DNA from: Desulfobulbus sp.
GTDB taxonomy: Bacteria; Desulfobacterota; Desulfobulbia; Desulfobulbales; Desulfobulbaceae
Direction of reading: 5' to 3'
Assembly: GCA_030600525.1 (NCBI GenBank)
Contig: JAUVLX010000073.1
Location: forward strand, 1-12,318
Length of the DNA stretch: 12,318 bases
Made by a program: the position numbers and the translations under genes. Below, piece after piece: positions 1-7,687 of this stretch (position 1 is its first letter; each line of letters starts with the position of its first letter). A model generated the notes under the pieces. That model was given only the letters and a program-made list of their open reading frames with translations, searched no databases and had not been told where the DNA came from.

Positions 1-1
1 C

Positions 2-145
2 ATTGACAACTATCTTAATGTCCTTGTTACTCAACGGAGCCTCTTTACTGCCCAGCAAGGGGCGATTGAGACCCACAGGCAAAAACTGGCCAACCAGATT
101 AACTTATACAAAGTCCTTGGTGGTGGCTTAGCCATCGAGGAATAA
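2..145 (+). CDS. C-terminal end of a NodT/TolC-type outer-membrane efflux protein (5' truncated by window edge)
   Basis: Only the last 47 codons are in the window; the frame is open from base 2 to a TAA stop. The visible peptide begins IDNYLNVLVTQRSLFTAQ and ends in LYKVLGGGLAIEE. This is the last long helix and tail of the NodT subfamily of outer-membrane factors, where a Y-L-x-V-L-x-x-Q-R-x-L-F-x-A-Q helix is followed by LY-x-x-LGGG. Family knowledge: these proteins form the trimeric outer-membrane channel of RND or ABC tripartite pumps and are usually the last gene of the pump operon. That fits the terminator placed directly after the stop. The pump's substrate cannot be judged from this fragment. 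Confidence 0.85.
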   Translation: MDNYLNVLVTQRSLFTAQQGAIETHRQKLANQINLYKVLGGGLAIEE

Positions 146-150
146 ATCAA

Positions 151-188
151 AAATGCCCGTCCATATCATATGGAGCGGGCATTTTTAT
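151..188 (+). terminator. Rho-independent terminator after the efflux gene
   Basis: AATGCCCG pairs with CGGGCATT, and inside that stem CCATAT pairs with ATATGG. The stem is followed by TTTTTATT. It starts six bases after the efflux stop codon, so it closes that operon and separates it from ftsH. Confidence 0.9.
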
Positions 189-194
189 TGAATA

Positions 195-375
195 AGGAGC
201 TGTCCGTAAATAAGTTGGACAATATCGCGCTCATGTTTAGGTTAGCTTTGGGTGATCTAATTGAACAAAGCCGCAGGCGTAGTTGTGCTACGTTGAGGAC
301 TTTGGGATTGAAGATCAGCCAAAGATGACCTGAACATGCGATGCGAGATGTTCAAGTTATTTCCGGACAACTCCT
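195..375. repeat. 181-bp imperfect palindrome, MITE/REP-like element
   Basis: The left arm (195-282) and the reverse complement of the right arm (288-375) are the same length. By hand alignment they agree at about two thirds of positions with no gaps. Matching is best at the outer ends (AGGAG.TGTCCG.AAATAA.TTG), around CATGTT.AGGT.A.CTTTGG.TGATCT, and at the centre, where CGTAG (278-282) pairs with CTACG (288-292) across TTGTG. Outside that core, CAAAG (266-270) and CTTTG (299-303) pair. No open frame runs through it. Size, symmetry and position between a terminator and a promoter region suit a non-autonomous transposon or a REP-type hairpin. I see no clear target-site duplication, so the mobile interpretation is inference. 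Confidence 0.7.
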
Positions 376-417
376 AAGCATAAATATATCTGACAGACAG
401 GTATCAAAACTACTGGA

Positions 418-466
418 TGAAACGTAAGTTTCACCGGTCCCTGTTCATTTTTCACGTGACACAGGG
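418..466. other. Two short inverted repeats in the ftsH leader region
   Basis: TGAAAC-GTAA-GTTTCA occupies 418-433, and CCCTGT (439-444) is mirrored by ACAGGG (461-466). Both lie between the palindromic element and the ftsH start, where a promoter and any operator should be. I cannot assign a regulator, and no convincing -35/-10 or heat-shock promoter is visible by eye. Confidence 0.3.
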
Positions 467-487
467 AGAGCATGAAGGCAGACAATC

Positions 488-2308
488 GTGATGAAAAACC
501 AAATACAGCTTGGCCTCCTCATCCTTACCATCGCATGCTTTGTTCTTCTCGGATACAACGTCTACCTGCGTGAAACAACGCCTCCTGAGCAGGCCTATAC
601 CGAATTTATTGCTGCCATGCAGCAAGGAGAAATCACCAGCGTTCATCTACGTGGGTCTCAGGTGACCGGTGAGTATGTTTCAGGAAAAAAATTCAGTTCC
701 TACGCTCCTGATATCACATCACTTCTTCCTCAACTTCTCGAAAACAACATCCATATCTCTGCTGAACCAGAAGCAGAAAAAGGCCTTGTCACCTTTTTCA
801 AAGTGCTTCTCCCCATGAGCATGCTTTACGGAGCATGGTTGGTCTTTAACAGGAAGTCCATGGGAAACTCTTCGTCATTTAACCTTGGCCAACATTCCCG
901 TTTTACTCCAGTCAAAAGCGATCGGGTCACTTTTCGTGATGTTGCCGGGATTTCTGAGGCCAAAGCGGAACTTCTTGAAATAGTCGAATTTCTCAAACAA
1001 CCCGAGAAATACAGCCAACTGGGGGCAAAGCTCCCCAAAGGAGTCTTACTGCAAGGTGCTCCAGGTACAGGAAAAACCTTGCTTGCAAAAGCCATTGCCG
1101 GAGAAGCGGCAGTGTCCTTTTTCTCTTTAGGCGGATCAGATTTTGTTGAAATGTTTGTCGGTGTAGGTGCTTCAAGGGTGCGCGATCTTTTTGCGGAGGC
1201 AAAACGCAGTGCCCCATGCATCATATTCATTGATGAAATAGATGCCATTGGCGGAAAGAGATCAGGCAACAGTGCCAGCGGAGGCAATGATGAAAGAGAG
1301 CAGACCCTCAATGCACTCTTAGTTGAAATGGACGGATTCAGCTCGGACAAAGCTGTTATCGTTGTTGCCGCAACCAATCGACCTGACATTTTAGATCCCG
1401 CCTTGTTGAGACCTGGCCGGTTTGATCGGCAGATTACTATTGCTCTACCCGATGTAAAAGGACGAGCCAAAATCCTTGAAGTACATGCACAACAAATTGC
1501 CATTGATAAGAGCATCGACCTAGGGGCCATCGCTCGTTCAATCCCTGGATTCAGCGGGGCAGAAATTGCCAACCTTGTAAATGAGGCTGCCCTGATGGCC
1601 GGAAGAAACAACAAGAAAAAGGTTGAATTGATTGATTTTGAAGAAGCAAAAGACAAAATCATTATGGGCCTGGAAAGAAAAAGTATTGTTGTCTCTGAGA
1701 AAAATCGTCGTGTCACCGCCTACCACGAGGCTGGTCATGCAATTGTCGGCATGATGCTTGATGAGACTGATCCCCTTCACAAAATTACCATAATCCCGCG
1801 TGGAAGAGCCATGGGAATCACCCAGCATCTCCCTATCGTAGACCAACACGCCTATTCACGGGAATACCTTGTTAACCGGATTAAAACACTTCTCGGCGGC
1901 AGAGTTGCAGAGACCCTTGTTTTCAACCGGCTGACAACTGGTGCCAGCAACGATATTACCATGGCAACCGAAATTGCCACCCGCCTGGTCTGTGAATGGG
2001 GTATGAGCGCCTCCATTGGACCGATCTCGTACCGACAGGAAAACGAGAGTTTTCTTAACCAGAGTAGCAATAGCAAACCGTACAGCGAAGTGACTGCAGA
2101 AAAAATCGATTCAGAAATAACATCTGTTATTTCTGAATGTTACGACGAATCAGAAAAGATATTACGTAAACATAACAAATTTTTACATAAATTTGCAGAA
2201 GCCCTTCTTATCAACGAAACCATGGATGCCGAAGAGGTAGATATTGTCTACCGAAGTTACATAAGAGAAAGAAAAGTTGAGTTACAACTATCTGGAAAAA
2301 AGAGTTAA
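488..2308 (+). CDS. ftsH: ATP-dependent zinc metalloprotease FtsH
   Basis: Inner-membrane AAA+ protease that extracts and degrades misfolded membrane proteins and selected cytosolic regulators. The 606 residues are typical for the family. Two membrane helices (about 7-26 and 101-120) flank a short periplasmic domain. The AAA module has Walker A GAPGTGKT (190-197), the FVG pore loop in EMFVGVGAS, Walker B IIFIDE (245-250) and the second region of homology RPGRFDR (308-314). The protease domain has the zinc site HEAGH (413-417), with the third ligand Asp489 in TGASNDI. All catalytic residues are present. GTG at 488 lies 9 bases after GAAGG; the adjacent ATG at 491 is an equally possible start. 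Only 50 bases without a visible terminator separate it from the cytochrome gene, so partial read-through is possible. The genes that often neighbour ftsH (tilS, folP) are absent, so this may be a second paralogue. Confidence 0.95.
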   Translation: MMKNQIQLGLLILTIACFVLLGYNVYLRETTPPEQAYTEFIAAMQQGEITSVHLRGSQVTGEYVSGKKFSSYAPDITSLLPQLLENNIHISAEPEAEKGLVTFFKVLLPMSMLYGAWLVFNRKSMGNSSSFNLGQHSRFTPVKSDRVTFRDVAGISEAKAELLEIVEFLKQPEKYSQLGAKLPKGVLLQGAPGTGKTLLAKAIAGEAAVSFFSLGGSDFVEMFVGVGASRVRDLFAEAKRSAPCIIFIDEIDAIGGKRSGNSASGGNDEREQTLNALLVEMDGFSSDKAVIVVAATNRPDILDPALLRPGRFDRQITIALPDVKGRAKILEVHAQQIAIDKSIDLGAIARSIPGFSGAEIANLVNEAALMAGRNNKKKVELIDFEEAKDKIIMGLERKSIVVSEKNRRVTAYHEAGHAIVGMMLDETDPLHKITIIPRGRAMGITQHLPIVDQHAYSREYLVNRIKTLLGGRVAETLVFNRLTTGASNDITMATEIATRLVCEWGMSASIGPISYRQENESFLNQSSNSKPYSEVTAEKIDSEITSVISECYDESEKILRKHNKFLHKFAEALLINETMDAEEVDIVYRSYIRERKVELQLSGKKS

Positions 2309-2345
2309 TCGTCAACTTCTTGATTGTATATTTATCAAAAAAAGT

Positions 2346-2351
2346 AGGAGG
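2346..2351 (+). promoter_or_regulatory. Strong ribosome binding site that fixes the cytochrome start
   Basis: A perfect AGGAGG lies seven bases before ATG 2359. It rules out the in-frame TTG at 2320, which has no such site and would put extra residues in front of a normal signal peptide. Confidence 0.85.
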
Positions 2352-2358
2352 AACAACA

Positions 2359-2889
2359 ATGCGCAGTACACTCATGGCAGCACTATCCATCATGATAATG
2401 ATGGCTATTGGTGCCCTGTCCCCTAACCAATCATTTGCCTTAGACGCTGAAGATGCTCCAGAATCTGTGGAACTGGACACACTCTCAGACCTCTACGAGC
2501 CGGTCACCTTTGATCATGCCATGCACGTAGATGCTGCTGCATGCGTCGAATGTCATCACCATACAACCGGCCAGCAGCCTGTAGATCCCAGCTGCCTGCG
2601 TTGCCATGCCAATTCAGGAGAAGCAGACAGTATATCCTGTGGTGAATGTCATACCGCTGAAAGATTTTCACCTGAAGATCTTAAGGAGAGAAGCAATCCC
2701 GATCTTTACCACATAGACAAACCTGGATTAAAGGGGGCCTATCATCTCAACTGTGTAGGCTGTCATGAGGAAATCGATGGACCAACAGGATGCCAGGACT
2801 GCCACGCCATGACCGAGAAAGGCAAAAAACAGTTTCAGGTATCAATTGTCCCGCCCAAAGAAGGCTCAAAAAAAGGCGTACATGAATAA
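2359..2889 (+). CDS. Periplasmic five-haem c-type cytochrome (c3/c7-like)
   Basis: A 176-residue exported electron carrier. It starts with a Sec signal peptide (basic MRS, hydrophobic core to about residue 20, likely cleavage after QSFA). Five CxxCH haem sites follow at Cys62, 79, 94, 132 and 145. Ahead of the first is FDHAMH and straight after it HHH, the usual arrangement of c3/c7-type cytochromes, where the extra histidines supply distal haem ligands. Classical c3 has four haems and c7 three, so five in this order is not a textbook class III protein. It is the first gene of a three-gene operon with a HybA-like ferredoxin and a HybB-like membrane protein. The likely role is to carry electrons between periplasmic donors (hydrogenase, formate dehydrogenase or other cytochromes) and that complex. 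The partner enzyme is not in the window. Confidence 0.88.
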   Translation: MRSTLMAALSIMIMMAIGALSPNQSFALDAEDAPESVELDTLSDLYEPVTFDHAMHVDAAACVECHHHTTGQQPVDPSCLRCHANSGEADSISCGECHTAERFSPEDLKERSNPDLYHIDKPGLKGAYHLNCVGCHEEIDGPTGCQDCHAMTEKGKKQFQVSIVPPKEGSKKGVHE

Positions 2890-2932
2890 TGAGCAGGCAA
2901 TGTCCTGAAAATACAACTAGTGGTAATGAACA

Positions 2933-3865
2933 ATGAAAAAGATACTTAATCGCAGAACCTTTCTCAAAGGAAGTCTCGCTGGATCTGCAGCTGCCGTATC
3001 CTTAGGTCGCTCTCAAAAGGCCATGGCCAAGGATTTCGAAGGATATCCTGAATCCATGGGTGTTCTGGTCGACCTATCAAGATGTGTCGGTTGCAGAAGC
3101 TGCGAGGCTGCATGTAATGAAGAACAAAATCTCCCTGCACCTGAGAAGCCCTTTAACGACTTCTCGGTCTTTGACGAAATGCATCACGGTCAGAAACGCC
3201 GGACCGATGAAACACGTTACACAATAGTCAACAAGTACGATGTCCCAGAAATAGACCACCCGCTTTTCCGGAAAATTCAATGTAACCACTGTCAGGAGCC
3301 TGCTTGCCTGACCTCATGTTTTGTTAATGCGTATACCAAAACACCGGAAGGGGCTGTTATTTATGACTCTACAGTATGTGTTGGCTGTAGAACCTGCATG
3401 GTCGCCTGTCCATTTTATATTCCAACATTCAAGTATTCCAGTGCTTTTAACCCCCGTATCATGAAATGTATCTTCTGCTATGACACGCGGCTCAAAAAGG
3501 GCCTACCTCCTGCGTGCGTAGAAGCCTGTCCCCAGGAAGCACTTACTTTTGGTCACCGCAAAGACCTCATCCGTGTTGGTCGACAGCGCATCCGTGAAGG
3601 CAAGGATCAATATGTTGACCATATATACGGGGAACATGAGGCAGGGGGAACGGCATGGATGTATCTCTCTCCTGTTGATTTTGAGAAGGTAGGCTTTGAC
3701 ACCTCAGTTCCCAAAGAACCCATTCTCAACTTTGTAAAAGATTTTCTTGCAATTGTACCCATGGTTTTAACGATTTGGCCCGCCCTGTTTGCAGGTATGC
3801 ATCTCCTCGCAACACGGAAAGATGGCATTAAAAAACAGAAGCAAACAGAGGGGGAGACAGAATAA
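2933..3865 (+). CDS. Tat-exported ferredoxin subunit with four [4Fe-4S] sites and a membrane anchor (HybA-like)
   Basis: A 310-residue electron-transfer subunit of the HybA/HmcB/DsrO type. The N-terminus has a twin-arginine signal (NRRTFLKG) followed by an Ala/Ser-rich core. Sixteen cysteines form four cluster motifs: C51-C54-C57-C61, C117-C120-C125-C129, C149-C152-C155-C159 and C179-C182-C195-C199. The protein should therefore carry a chain of four cubanes on the periplasmic side. A hydrophobic helix near residues 268-290 (FLAIVPMVLTIWPALFAGMHLL) would anchor it, as the C-terminal helix does in HybA. The ribosome binding site is weak. The stop overlaps the start of the next gene by one base (TAATG), so the two are translationally coupled. 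It should relay electrons between the cytochrome and the HybB-like quinone subunit. The family is clear; the physiological donor is inferred. Confidence 0.9.
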   Translation: MKKILNRRTFLKGSLAGSAAAVSLGRSQKAMAKDFEGYPESMGVLVDLSRCVGCRSCEAACNEEQNLPAPEKPFNDFSVFDEMHHGQKRRTDETRYTIVNKYDVPEIDHPLFRKIQCNHCQEPACLTSCFVNAYTKTPEGAVIYDSTVCVGCRTCMVACPFYIPTFKYSSAFNPRIMKCIFCYDTRLKKGLPPACVEACPQEALTFGHRKDLIRVGRQRIREGKDQYVDHIYGEHEAGGTAWMYLSPVDFEKVGFDTSVPKEPILNFVKDFLAIVPMVLTIWPALFAGMHLLATRKDGIKKQKQTEGETE

Positions 3866-5118
3866 TGAAAAATCTGGCCAAAACATCCCAAGAGATACCG
3901 ATTGTGGACCATAACCGCAATGAGGGTACCTTATGGATGATAAAAGAAAAATTCCTCTTAGGGTTAACCTTAGAAGAATACAAAGCAATGCTGAAAAGAA
4001 ACCCAGTAAACTGGTTTCTGTTTATCCTCCTTGGAGTCGGCATTCCTTTGATCCTCATTCGTTATATCTTCGGACTTGATGCCGTCACACATGGATCAGA
4101 TGATTACCCTTGGGGTCTTTTTCTAGGTTTCGGCCTCTTTGGCATGGTCCCTCTGTCAGCCTCCGGTTTTCTGTTGGGTACCACCGTTGAAATATTTGGA
4201 CGCAAAGATTTTGTCCCCATTGAAAGGCTTGCTTTACTCAACGGCCTGCTCGGCTATTTATTTGCGGTTATCTACCTGGAAGTCGATCTTGGTATGCCCT
4301 GGCGTTTGCCTTACCCAATGTTCGTCTCCCTTGGACCGGCGGCGGTCCTGTTTCTTGTCGCCTGGCATGTTGCTACCTATCTCTCGGTGCAGGTAGCAGA
4401 GATCCTGCCCGCCTACTTTGAATGGATCGGTTGGCTCAAAGGCAAACGATTCATCAAGTCTATAACCATAGGACTGACCATCTCCGGTATTATCCTCTCC
4501 ACCTTACACCAGGGAGCACTGGGGGCCTTGTTCTGCTATGCTCCAACAAAAGTACACCCACTCTGGCTTTCAACAAATTTTATCTGGATTCACTTCTTCT
4601 GCTCAGCAATTTTTGCAGGTCTTTCTATGGTTATTGTTGTGAGCACTTTGTGTAAACGATTCATGTCCTGGAGATGTGATGAACGCTTCCTCACCAATAT
4701 AGACGACCTGACCATAAAACTCGGTAAGGGTTGTTCTTATGCCCTGATAACCTACCTGGTAATCAAGGTGGTAGGTGTCGCACACGACAATGAATGGGCT
4801 TATCTCTTGACTGGCTGGGGCAATTACTTCATGCTGGAAATAGCTATCGGCGTTATCTTACCTTTCTTCCTGTTCACCTTTGGTGTAAAGAACCATATGC
4901 CGACAGTTGTTCGTCTGGCGGCCTTTATCAGCGTACTCGGTATTATCTGGAACCGTCTCAACACAGCTCTTATCGGGTTCAACTGGCAGCTTTACCAGGA
5001 AGTACCTCGCTGGCAGGAAGTCTGGATCACTGTCACAATCTTTGGTATTTACTTCATGGTCTATCGTTTTCTCCTTTACCGGCTTCCAATTCTATACGAA
5101 TGGAAAGGTAATAAATAA
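3865..5118 (+). CDS. HybB/NrfD-family integral membrane quinone-interacting subunit
   Basis: A 417-residue polytopic membrane protein with about ten hydrophobic segments. Landmarks shared with HybB of hydrogenase 2 include FPWG-like YPWGLF, LSTLHQGALG followed by KVHPLW, and the tail region RLNTALIGFN...PRWQEV. These proteins exchange electrons with menaquinone in the membrane and accept or deliver them through a HybA-type ferredoxin. In some relatives they are proposed to move protons. It starts at ATG 3865 inside the preceding stop, with GAGGGGGAG eight bases upstream. A 30-residue cytoplasmic-looking extension precedes the first helix and is longer than in HybB. Together with the two genes before it, it forms a cytochrome:quinone oxidoreductase without its own catalytic subunit. 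The direction of electron flow cannot be told from sequence. Confidence 0.9.
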   Translation: MKNLAKTSQEIPIVDHNRNEGTLWMIKEKFLLGLTLEEYKAMLKRNPVNWFLFILLGVGIPLILIRYIFGLDAVTHGSDDYPWGLFLGFGLFGMVPLSASGFLLGTTVEIFGRKDFVPIERLALLNGLLGYLFAVIYLEVDLGMPWRLPYPMFVSLGPAAVLFLVAWHVATYLSVQVAEILPAYFEWIGWLKGKRFIKSITIGLTISGIILSTLHQGALGALFCYAPTKVHPLWLSTNFIWIHFFCSAIFAGLSMVIVVSTLCKRFMSWRCDERFLTNIDDLTIKLGKGCSYALITYLVIKVVGVAHDNEWAYLLTGWGNYFMLEIAIGVILPFFLFTFGVKNHMPTVVRLAAFISVLGIIWNRLNTALIGFNWQLYQEVPRWQEVWITVTIFGIYFMVYRFLLYRLPILYEWKGNK

Positions 5119-5145
5119 TGTACATATCATTTAAGTAAGCAAAAG

Positions 5146-5185
5146 AGCCCGGTACAGACAATCACTGTTCCGGGCTTTATCTTTA
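5146..5185 (+). terminator. Rho-independent terminator closing the redox operon
   Basis: AGCCCGG (5146-5152) pairs with CCGGGCT (5170-5176). The stem extends by ACAG/CTGT after a single T-T mismatch, across a seven-base loop, and is followed by TTATCTTT. It separates the redox operon from the sensor-like gene. Confidence 0.88.
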
Positions 5186-5222
5186 ACCTGAACTATGCGG
5201 AAACGCTGGAAACTCATCAAGC

Positions 5223-7151
5223 ATGTATTACTCTTTTTTTTCCTCATTACCGATTAAAAGGATTTTCCCCATCCTCACTGGCTGCATCCTTATACTCCTA
5301 CTGGGAGTGATCGCCCTTGGCACTCGCCAATATATGCTCTACAGCCAATGCACCAATGCCGTAGCCACCAGCGACAAACTGCTGTTCGAGTTCACCGCCC
5401 TCCAGAAATATTTAAGTGAATCACTCGTTGCCAGTAATCAGGTTAATGTCTCCAGAGTAAGCGAAAAATTCGAACAACTCAATGCCATGACAAGTGAGCT
5501 GAAAGCCAATACTCTCGTTGCCGATTCCCTGAAAAATGGACTGGTTTCAAGGGATGATTATGTTGGCCTTGTTGCCGATTTGCAAATGATGCAGGATAAC
5601 CCGGCAGTACTGAAAGAAAAAAAGATTGCCCTCATCCAGCAGCTGAATACCATCAACAATCGGCTCCAAAGCTTTCGCATATCGCTCAGTGATTACACCC
5701 AGGCGATCCTCCAGGGACTGCACAATATTATTATTGGCATCCTCGGCCTTTTATTCGTCCTCACCTGCACCCTGCTTTATACCCTGAGCCGCTATATCGG
5801 CCCTTCGCTCGTTCGCCTTGTCAATATTACATTTAAAGACCATAAAGAGACTTTCGGTAAAGAAAAAGCAAAATACACCTTAGATGACCTGACCTTCAAA
5901 GTATCCAGCGTTATGGCAACCCAGCAACGTTTATCAAACGTTGTTAATTCCCTCAAGCCACTAGCCCCTAGCATTGGTAAACAGCTAACAACGCAGCAGT
6001 TACAACAAAAAATATGTGACGCACTCATCACCAACCCTGATTTCACTTTTGTCTGGATAGGTGCTCTTAACGAGAAAAACATACTGCACCCAACTTGCTG
6101 CAGCGAAAGCACTGTTTCCCGAAATGTATGCCTCCAAGCTCTTAAAGAGAGTCTTGTTCATTGCGAACAAGATGGTCATATTTTCCAACCGGTCTGGCAG
6201 AGTTTGCAAACAGAGCACCTTGTTGAGCAGCAATTCAACATTTCCTCTTTCCCTGTCGAGCTTGGTGACTTTGACGATCAATACCACCAAATTGGCACCA
6301 GCATCACATTCCCATTACTCCACAATAGCAGCCACAAAACTATAATCGCCATCTACAGCCCTTTAACGGATTCTTTCCCTCCCGAATACCTTGATTTCTT
6401 GTCTACCATTCTCAATCACACCTTTTCTTTTGCCAATCGACAACAAGAACTGCTGACACAACCTGAAACCATAACAGCCCCACAACACTTTCAACGCTAT
6501 TGCTATACTGCCTCAGGAGCGATCTGCAATGAGTTCGCCAGCAGCATCACCAACCTTGTGAATGGGACCATCAATTATACACAGCAATTAATCGACCTGT
6601 CAGAACAGGTAAAAACCCGTCCGGAAGCTGTAAAGATTCTTGGTAATATGCTGGTAGAGGAAAAAAAGATCGCTCGACTTACTGCCAACATGCTGCTTGC
6701 TGGAGGTAAATATCAAAGCAAAGGAACAGGCACTACGCTCAATACATTCATCAAGGGAATTTCAGCAGTTTTTGAAAAACCACTACAGAGCGAGGCCATT
6801 GAGTTACTCATCGATTGCCCTGACGACTGTACCGTAAAAATACCGATCAATACCCTCTGGCTGATCACCCTCACCATCCTCCAACTTGGACGCACTTCCC
6901 TTTTACAGGATGCCTCCGGCAGTAAAAAATCGATTTCAATAGCGTGCTCTCAAAATTCTGTCAAACAACAACTCTTTATCCGGTATGCCAACTCCACCAA
7001 ATCATGGGACATTACAACACTCCAAAATCATCCAATTTGGCCATCCCTGGATTACTGCACACAATTAATGCAACAAAACCATGGTGACCTTACTCTCCAT
7101 GGAGAAGAAGAACTCCTCCCCCATACATTAACTTTATCCCTTCCTTACTGA
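5223..7151 (+). CDS. Membrane GAF sensor protein with degenerate histidine-kinase-like C-terminus
   Basis: A 642-residue signalling protein. A first membrane helix (about 11-33), a roughly 130-residue helical periplasmic region and a second helix (about 167-190) precede a cytoplasmic GAF domain (about 245-405). The GAF marks are QQKICDALI, FVWIGAL, ITFPLLH and FPPEYLDFLSTILNH. The next part mimics a kinase: a long helix with ICNEFASSI where HisKA has xxHExxxxL, so Asn436 sits where the phospho-accepting His belongs. A C-terminal section ends in QNHGDLTLHGEEE...LTLSLPY, like the last strands of HATPase_c, but no N-box asparagine or G1 DxGxG motif is visible. It is probably catalytically dead and may act by protein contact. 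The ribosome binding site is weak (GGA 12 bases upstream). Part of its 3' end recurs as a relic at 8284-8371. The GAF call is firm; the kinase ancestry is inferred. Confidence 0.72.
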   Translation: MYYSFFSSLPIKRIFPILTGCILILLLGVIALGTRQYMLYSQCTNAVATSDKLLFEFTALQKYLSESLVASNQVNVSRVSEKFEQLNAMTSELKANTLVADSLKNGLVSRDDYVGLVADLQMMQDNPAVLKEKKIALIQQLNTINNRLQSFRISLSDYTQAILQGLHNIIIGILGLLFVLTCTLLYTLSRYIGPSLVRLVNITFKDHKETFGKEKAKYTLDDLTFKVSSVMATQQRLSNVVNSLKPLAPSIGKQLTTQQLQQKICDALITNPDFTFVWIGALNEKNILHPTCCSESTVSRNVCLQALKESLVHCEQDGHIFQPVWQSLQTEHLVEQQFNISSFPVELGDFDDQYHQIGTSITFPLLHNSSHKTIIAIYSPLTDSFPPEYLDFLSTILNHTFSFANRQQELLTQPETITAPQHFQRYCYTASGAICNEFASSITNLVNGTINYTQQLIDLSEQVKTRPEAVKILGNMLVEEKKIARLTANMLLAGGKYQSKGTGTTLNTFIKGISAVFEKPLQSEAIELLIDCPDDCTVKIPINTLWLITLTILQLGRTSLLQDASGSKKSISIACSQNSVKQQLFIRYANSTKSWDITTLQNHPIWPSLDYCTQLMQQNHGDLTLHGEEELLPHTLTLSLPY

Positions 7152-7165
7152 CAGTTACAGGACAA
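7141..7165. other. 25-bp block conserved between duplicate copies (copy A)
   Basis: This block spans the sensor stop codon and the following TGACAGTTACAGGACAA. It matches 8361-8385 at 24 of 25 positions, while the bases on either side have diverged strongly. It may be an upstream regulatory element that is still selected, or simply a patch spared by chance. Confidence 0.4.
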
Positions 7166-7183
7166 ACAAGAAACAGCACAAAC

Positions 7184-7274
7184 TGCTGCCACACCTGTTG
7201 CAACAGCTTGTGCCACACTTTATTGCAACACAATTGATGCTCAACCTGTAGCGCGCCTCACATTTGTAGCACAC
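7184..7274 (+). promoter_or_regulatory. Candidate sigma-54 activator sites upstream of promoter A
   Basis: Related words recur here: GCTGCCACAC (7185-7194), a perfect 12-bp palindrome CTGTTGCAACAG (7195-7206), TTGTGCCACAC (7208-7218), ATTGCAACAC (7222-7231), the palindrome TTGATGCTCAA (7234-7244) and TTGTAGCACAC (7264-7274). The field ends about 100 bases before the -24 element. Sigma-54 enhancer-binding proteins use clustered dyads at this kind of distance. I cannot name the activator. Confidence 0.5.
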
Positions 7275-7371
7275 ACAACATCCCTCCAGCACCTACCAAG
7301 ACCAACTAAGTACATCTATCTTTTCAGGATGTTAAGGCTGAAAATTAACTTTTTTTCGTATATTTTCGATA

Positions 7372-7388
7372 TTGGCACCACAGGTGCA
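7372..7388 (+). promoter_or_regulatory. Sigma-54 (-24/-12) promoter A
   Basis: TTGGCACCACAGGTGCA: the GG at 7374-7375 and GC at 7386-7387 are separated by exactly ten bases, as required for sigma-54, and the -24 half TTGGCAC is a perfect consensus. Transcription would start near 7399, giving a leader of about 50 bases before small gene 1A. An A/T-rich stretch (7339-7372) lies between the promoter and the activator sites, suitable for DNA bending. Confidence 0.82.
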
Positions 7389-7448
7389 ACCCTAAGGGTA
7401 AAGAAAACAACAAGCACCGAACATCCCCTTATTATAGAGGAGAAAGCC

Positions 7449-7646
7449 ATGACAACTCAAGTTCTGCAAAAACACGAAACCAAGGTAAACGTTACTCAGG
7501 AAACCTCAAAATTCTCACTCATAGCAGTGATGACGATGGCAGGCTTGGTTGGAATCTGGGCACTTACATGTCTCATTGGTGGCTTGGCAAGCAGCGGTAC
7601 CGGTAACCTGATCAGGGGTTATGTTACAGCAATCTTCGGTATTTAA
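7449..7646 (+). CDS. Small single-helix membrane protein of unknown function, copy 1A
   Basis: I do not recognise this 65-residue family. The N-terminus is polar and charged (QKHETKVNVTQETSKF). It is followed by one membrane helix (about 23-47, SLIAVMTMAGLVGIWALTCL) and a short tail with GGLASSGTGN, ending in ...TAIFG. There is no signal peptide cleavage site. The start at ATG 7449 has GAGGAG six bases upstream; a longer reading from 7329 would run through the sigma-54 promoter and is rejected. It is followed 41 bases later by small gene 2A. Copy 1B at 8673 differs at about ten residues, mostly conservative, with helix and charge pattern kept. Retention of both copies beside decayed relics argues that it is a real, selected protein. 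A role as a small subunit of a membrane complex is a guess. Confidence 0.85.
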   Translation: MTTQVLQKHETKVNVTQETSKFSLIAVMTMAGLVGIWALTCLIGGLASSGTGNLIRGYVTAIFGI

Positions 7647-7687
7647 ATCGATTTTGATTCAACAATAGTTCACAGGAGAAACGACAA

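Noticed and set aside
826..1716. Long open frame on the minus strand inside ftsH (296 codons)
   Set aside because: It lies wholly opposite a textbook ftsH and has no ribosome site or recognisable domain. It is a by-product of ftsH codon use.
2320..2338. TTGAT...ATCAA inverted repeat resembling an FNR/CRP half-site pair
   Set aside because: The gap is nine bases rather than the four needed for an FNR site, and the sequence is A/T-rich, so chance is likely.
2320..2358. In-frame TTG start extending the cytochrome by 13 residues
   Set aside because: No ribosome site precedes it, while ATG 2359 has a perfect AGGAGG at seven bases and gives a normal signal peptide.
5195..5257. A 20-codon frame (MRKRWKLIKHVLLFFFLITD) overlapping the sensor start
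   Set aside because: It has no good ribosome site and overlaps the real gene out of frame. Its hydrophobic look comes from the T-rich start of the sensor gene.
7195..7274. CRISPR-like or phage attachment repeat upstream of small gene 1A
   Set aside because: The repeated words are short, degenerate and unevenly spaced, with no constant repeat and spacer length. A sigma-54 activator field explains them better.
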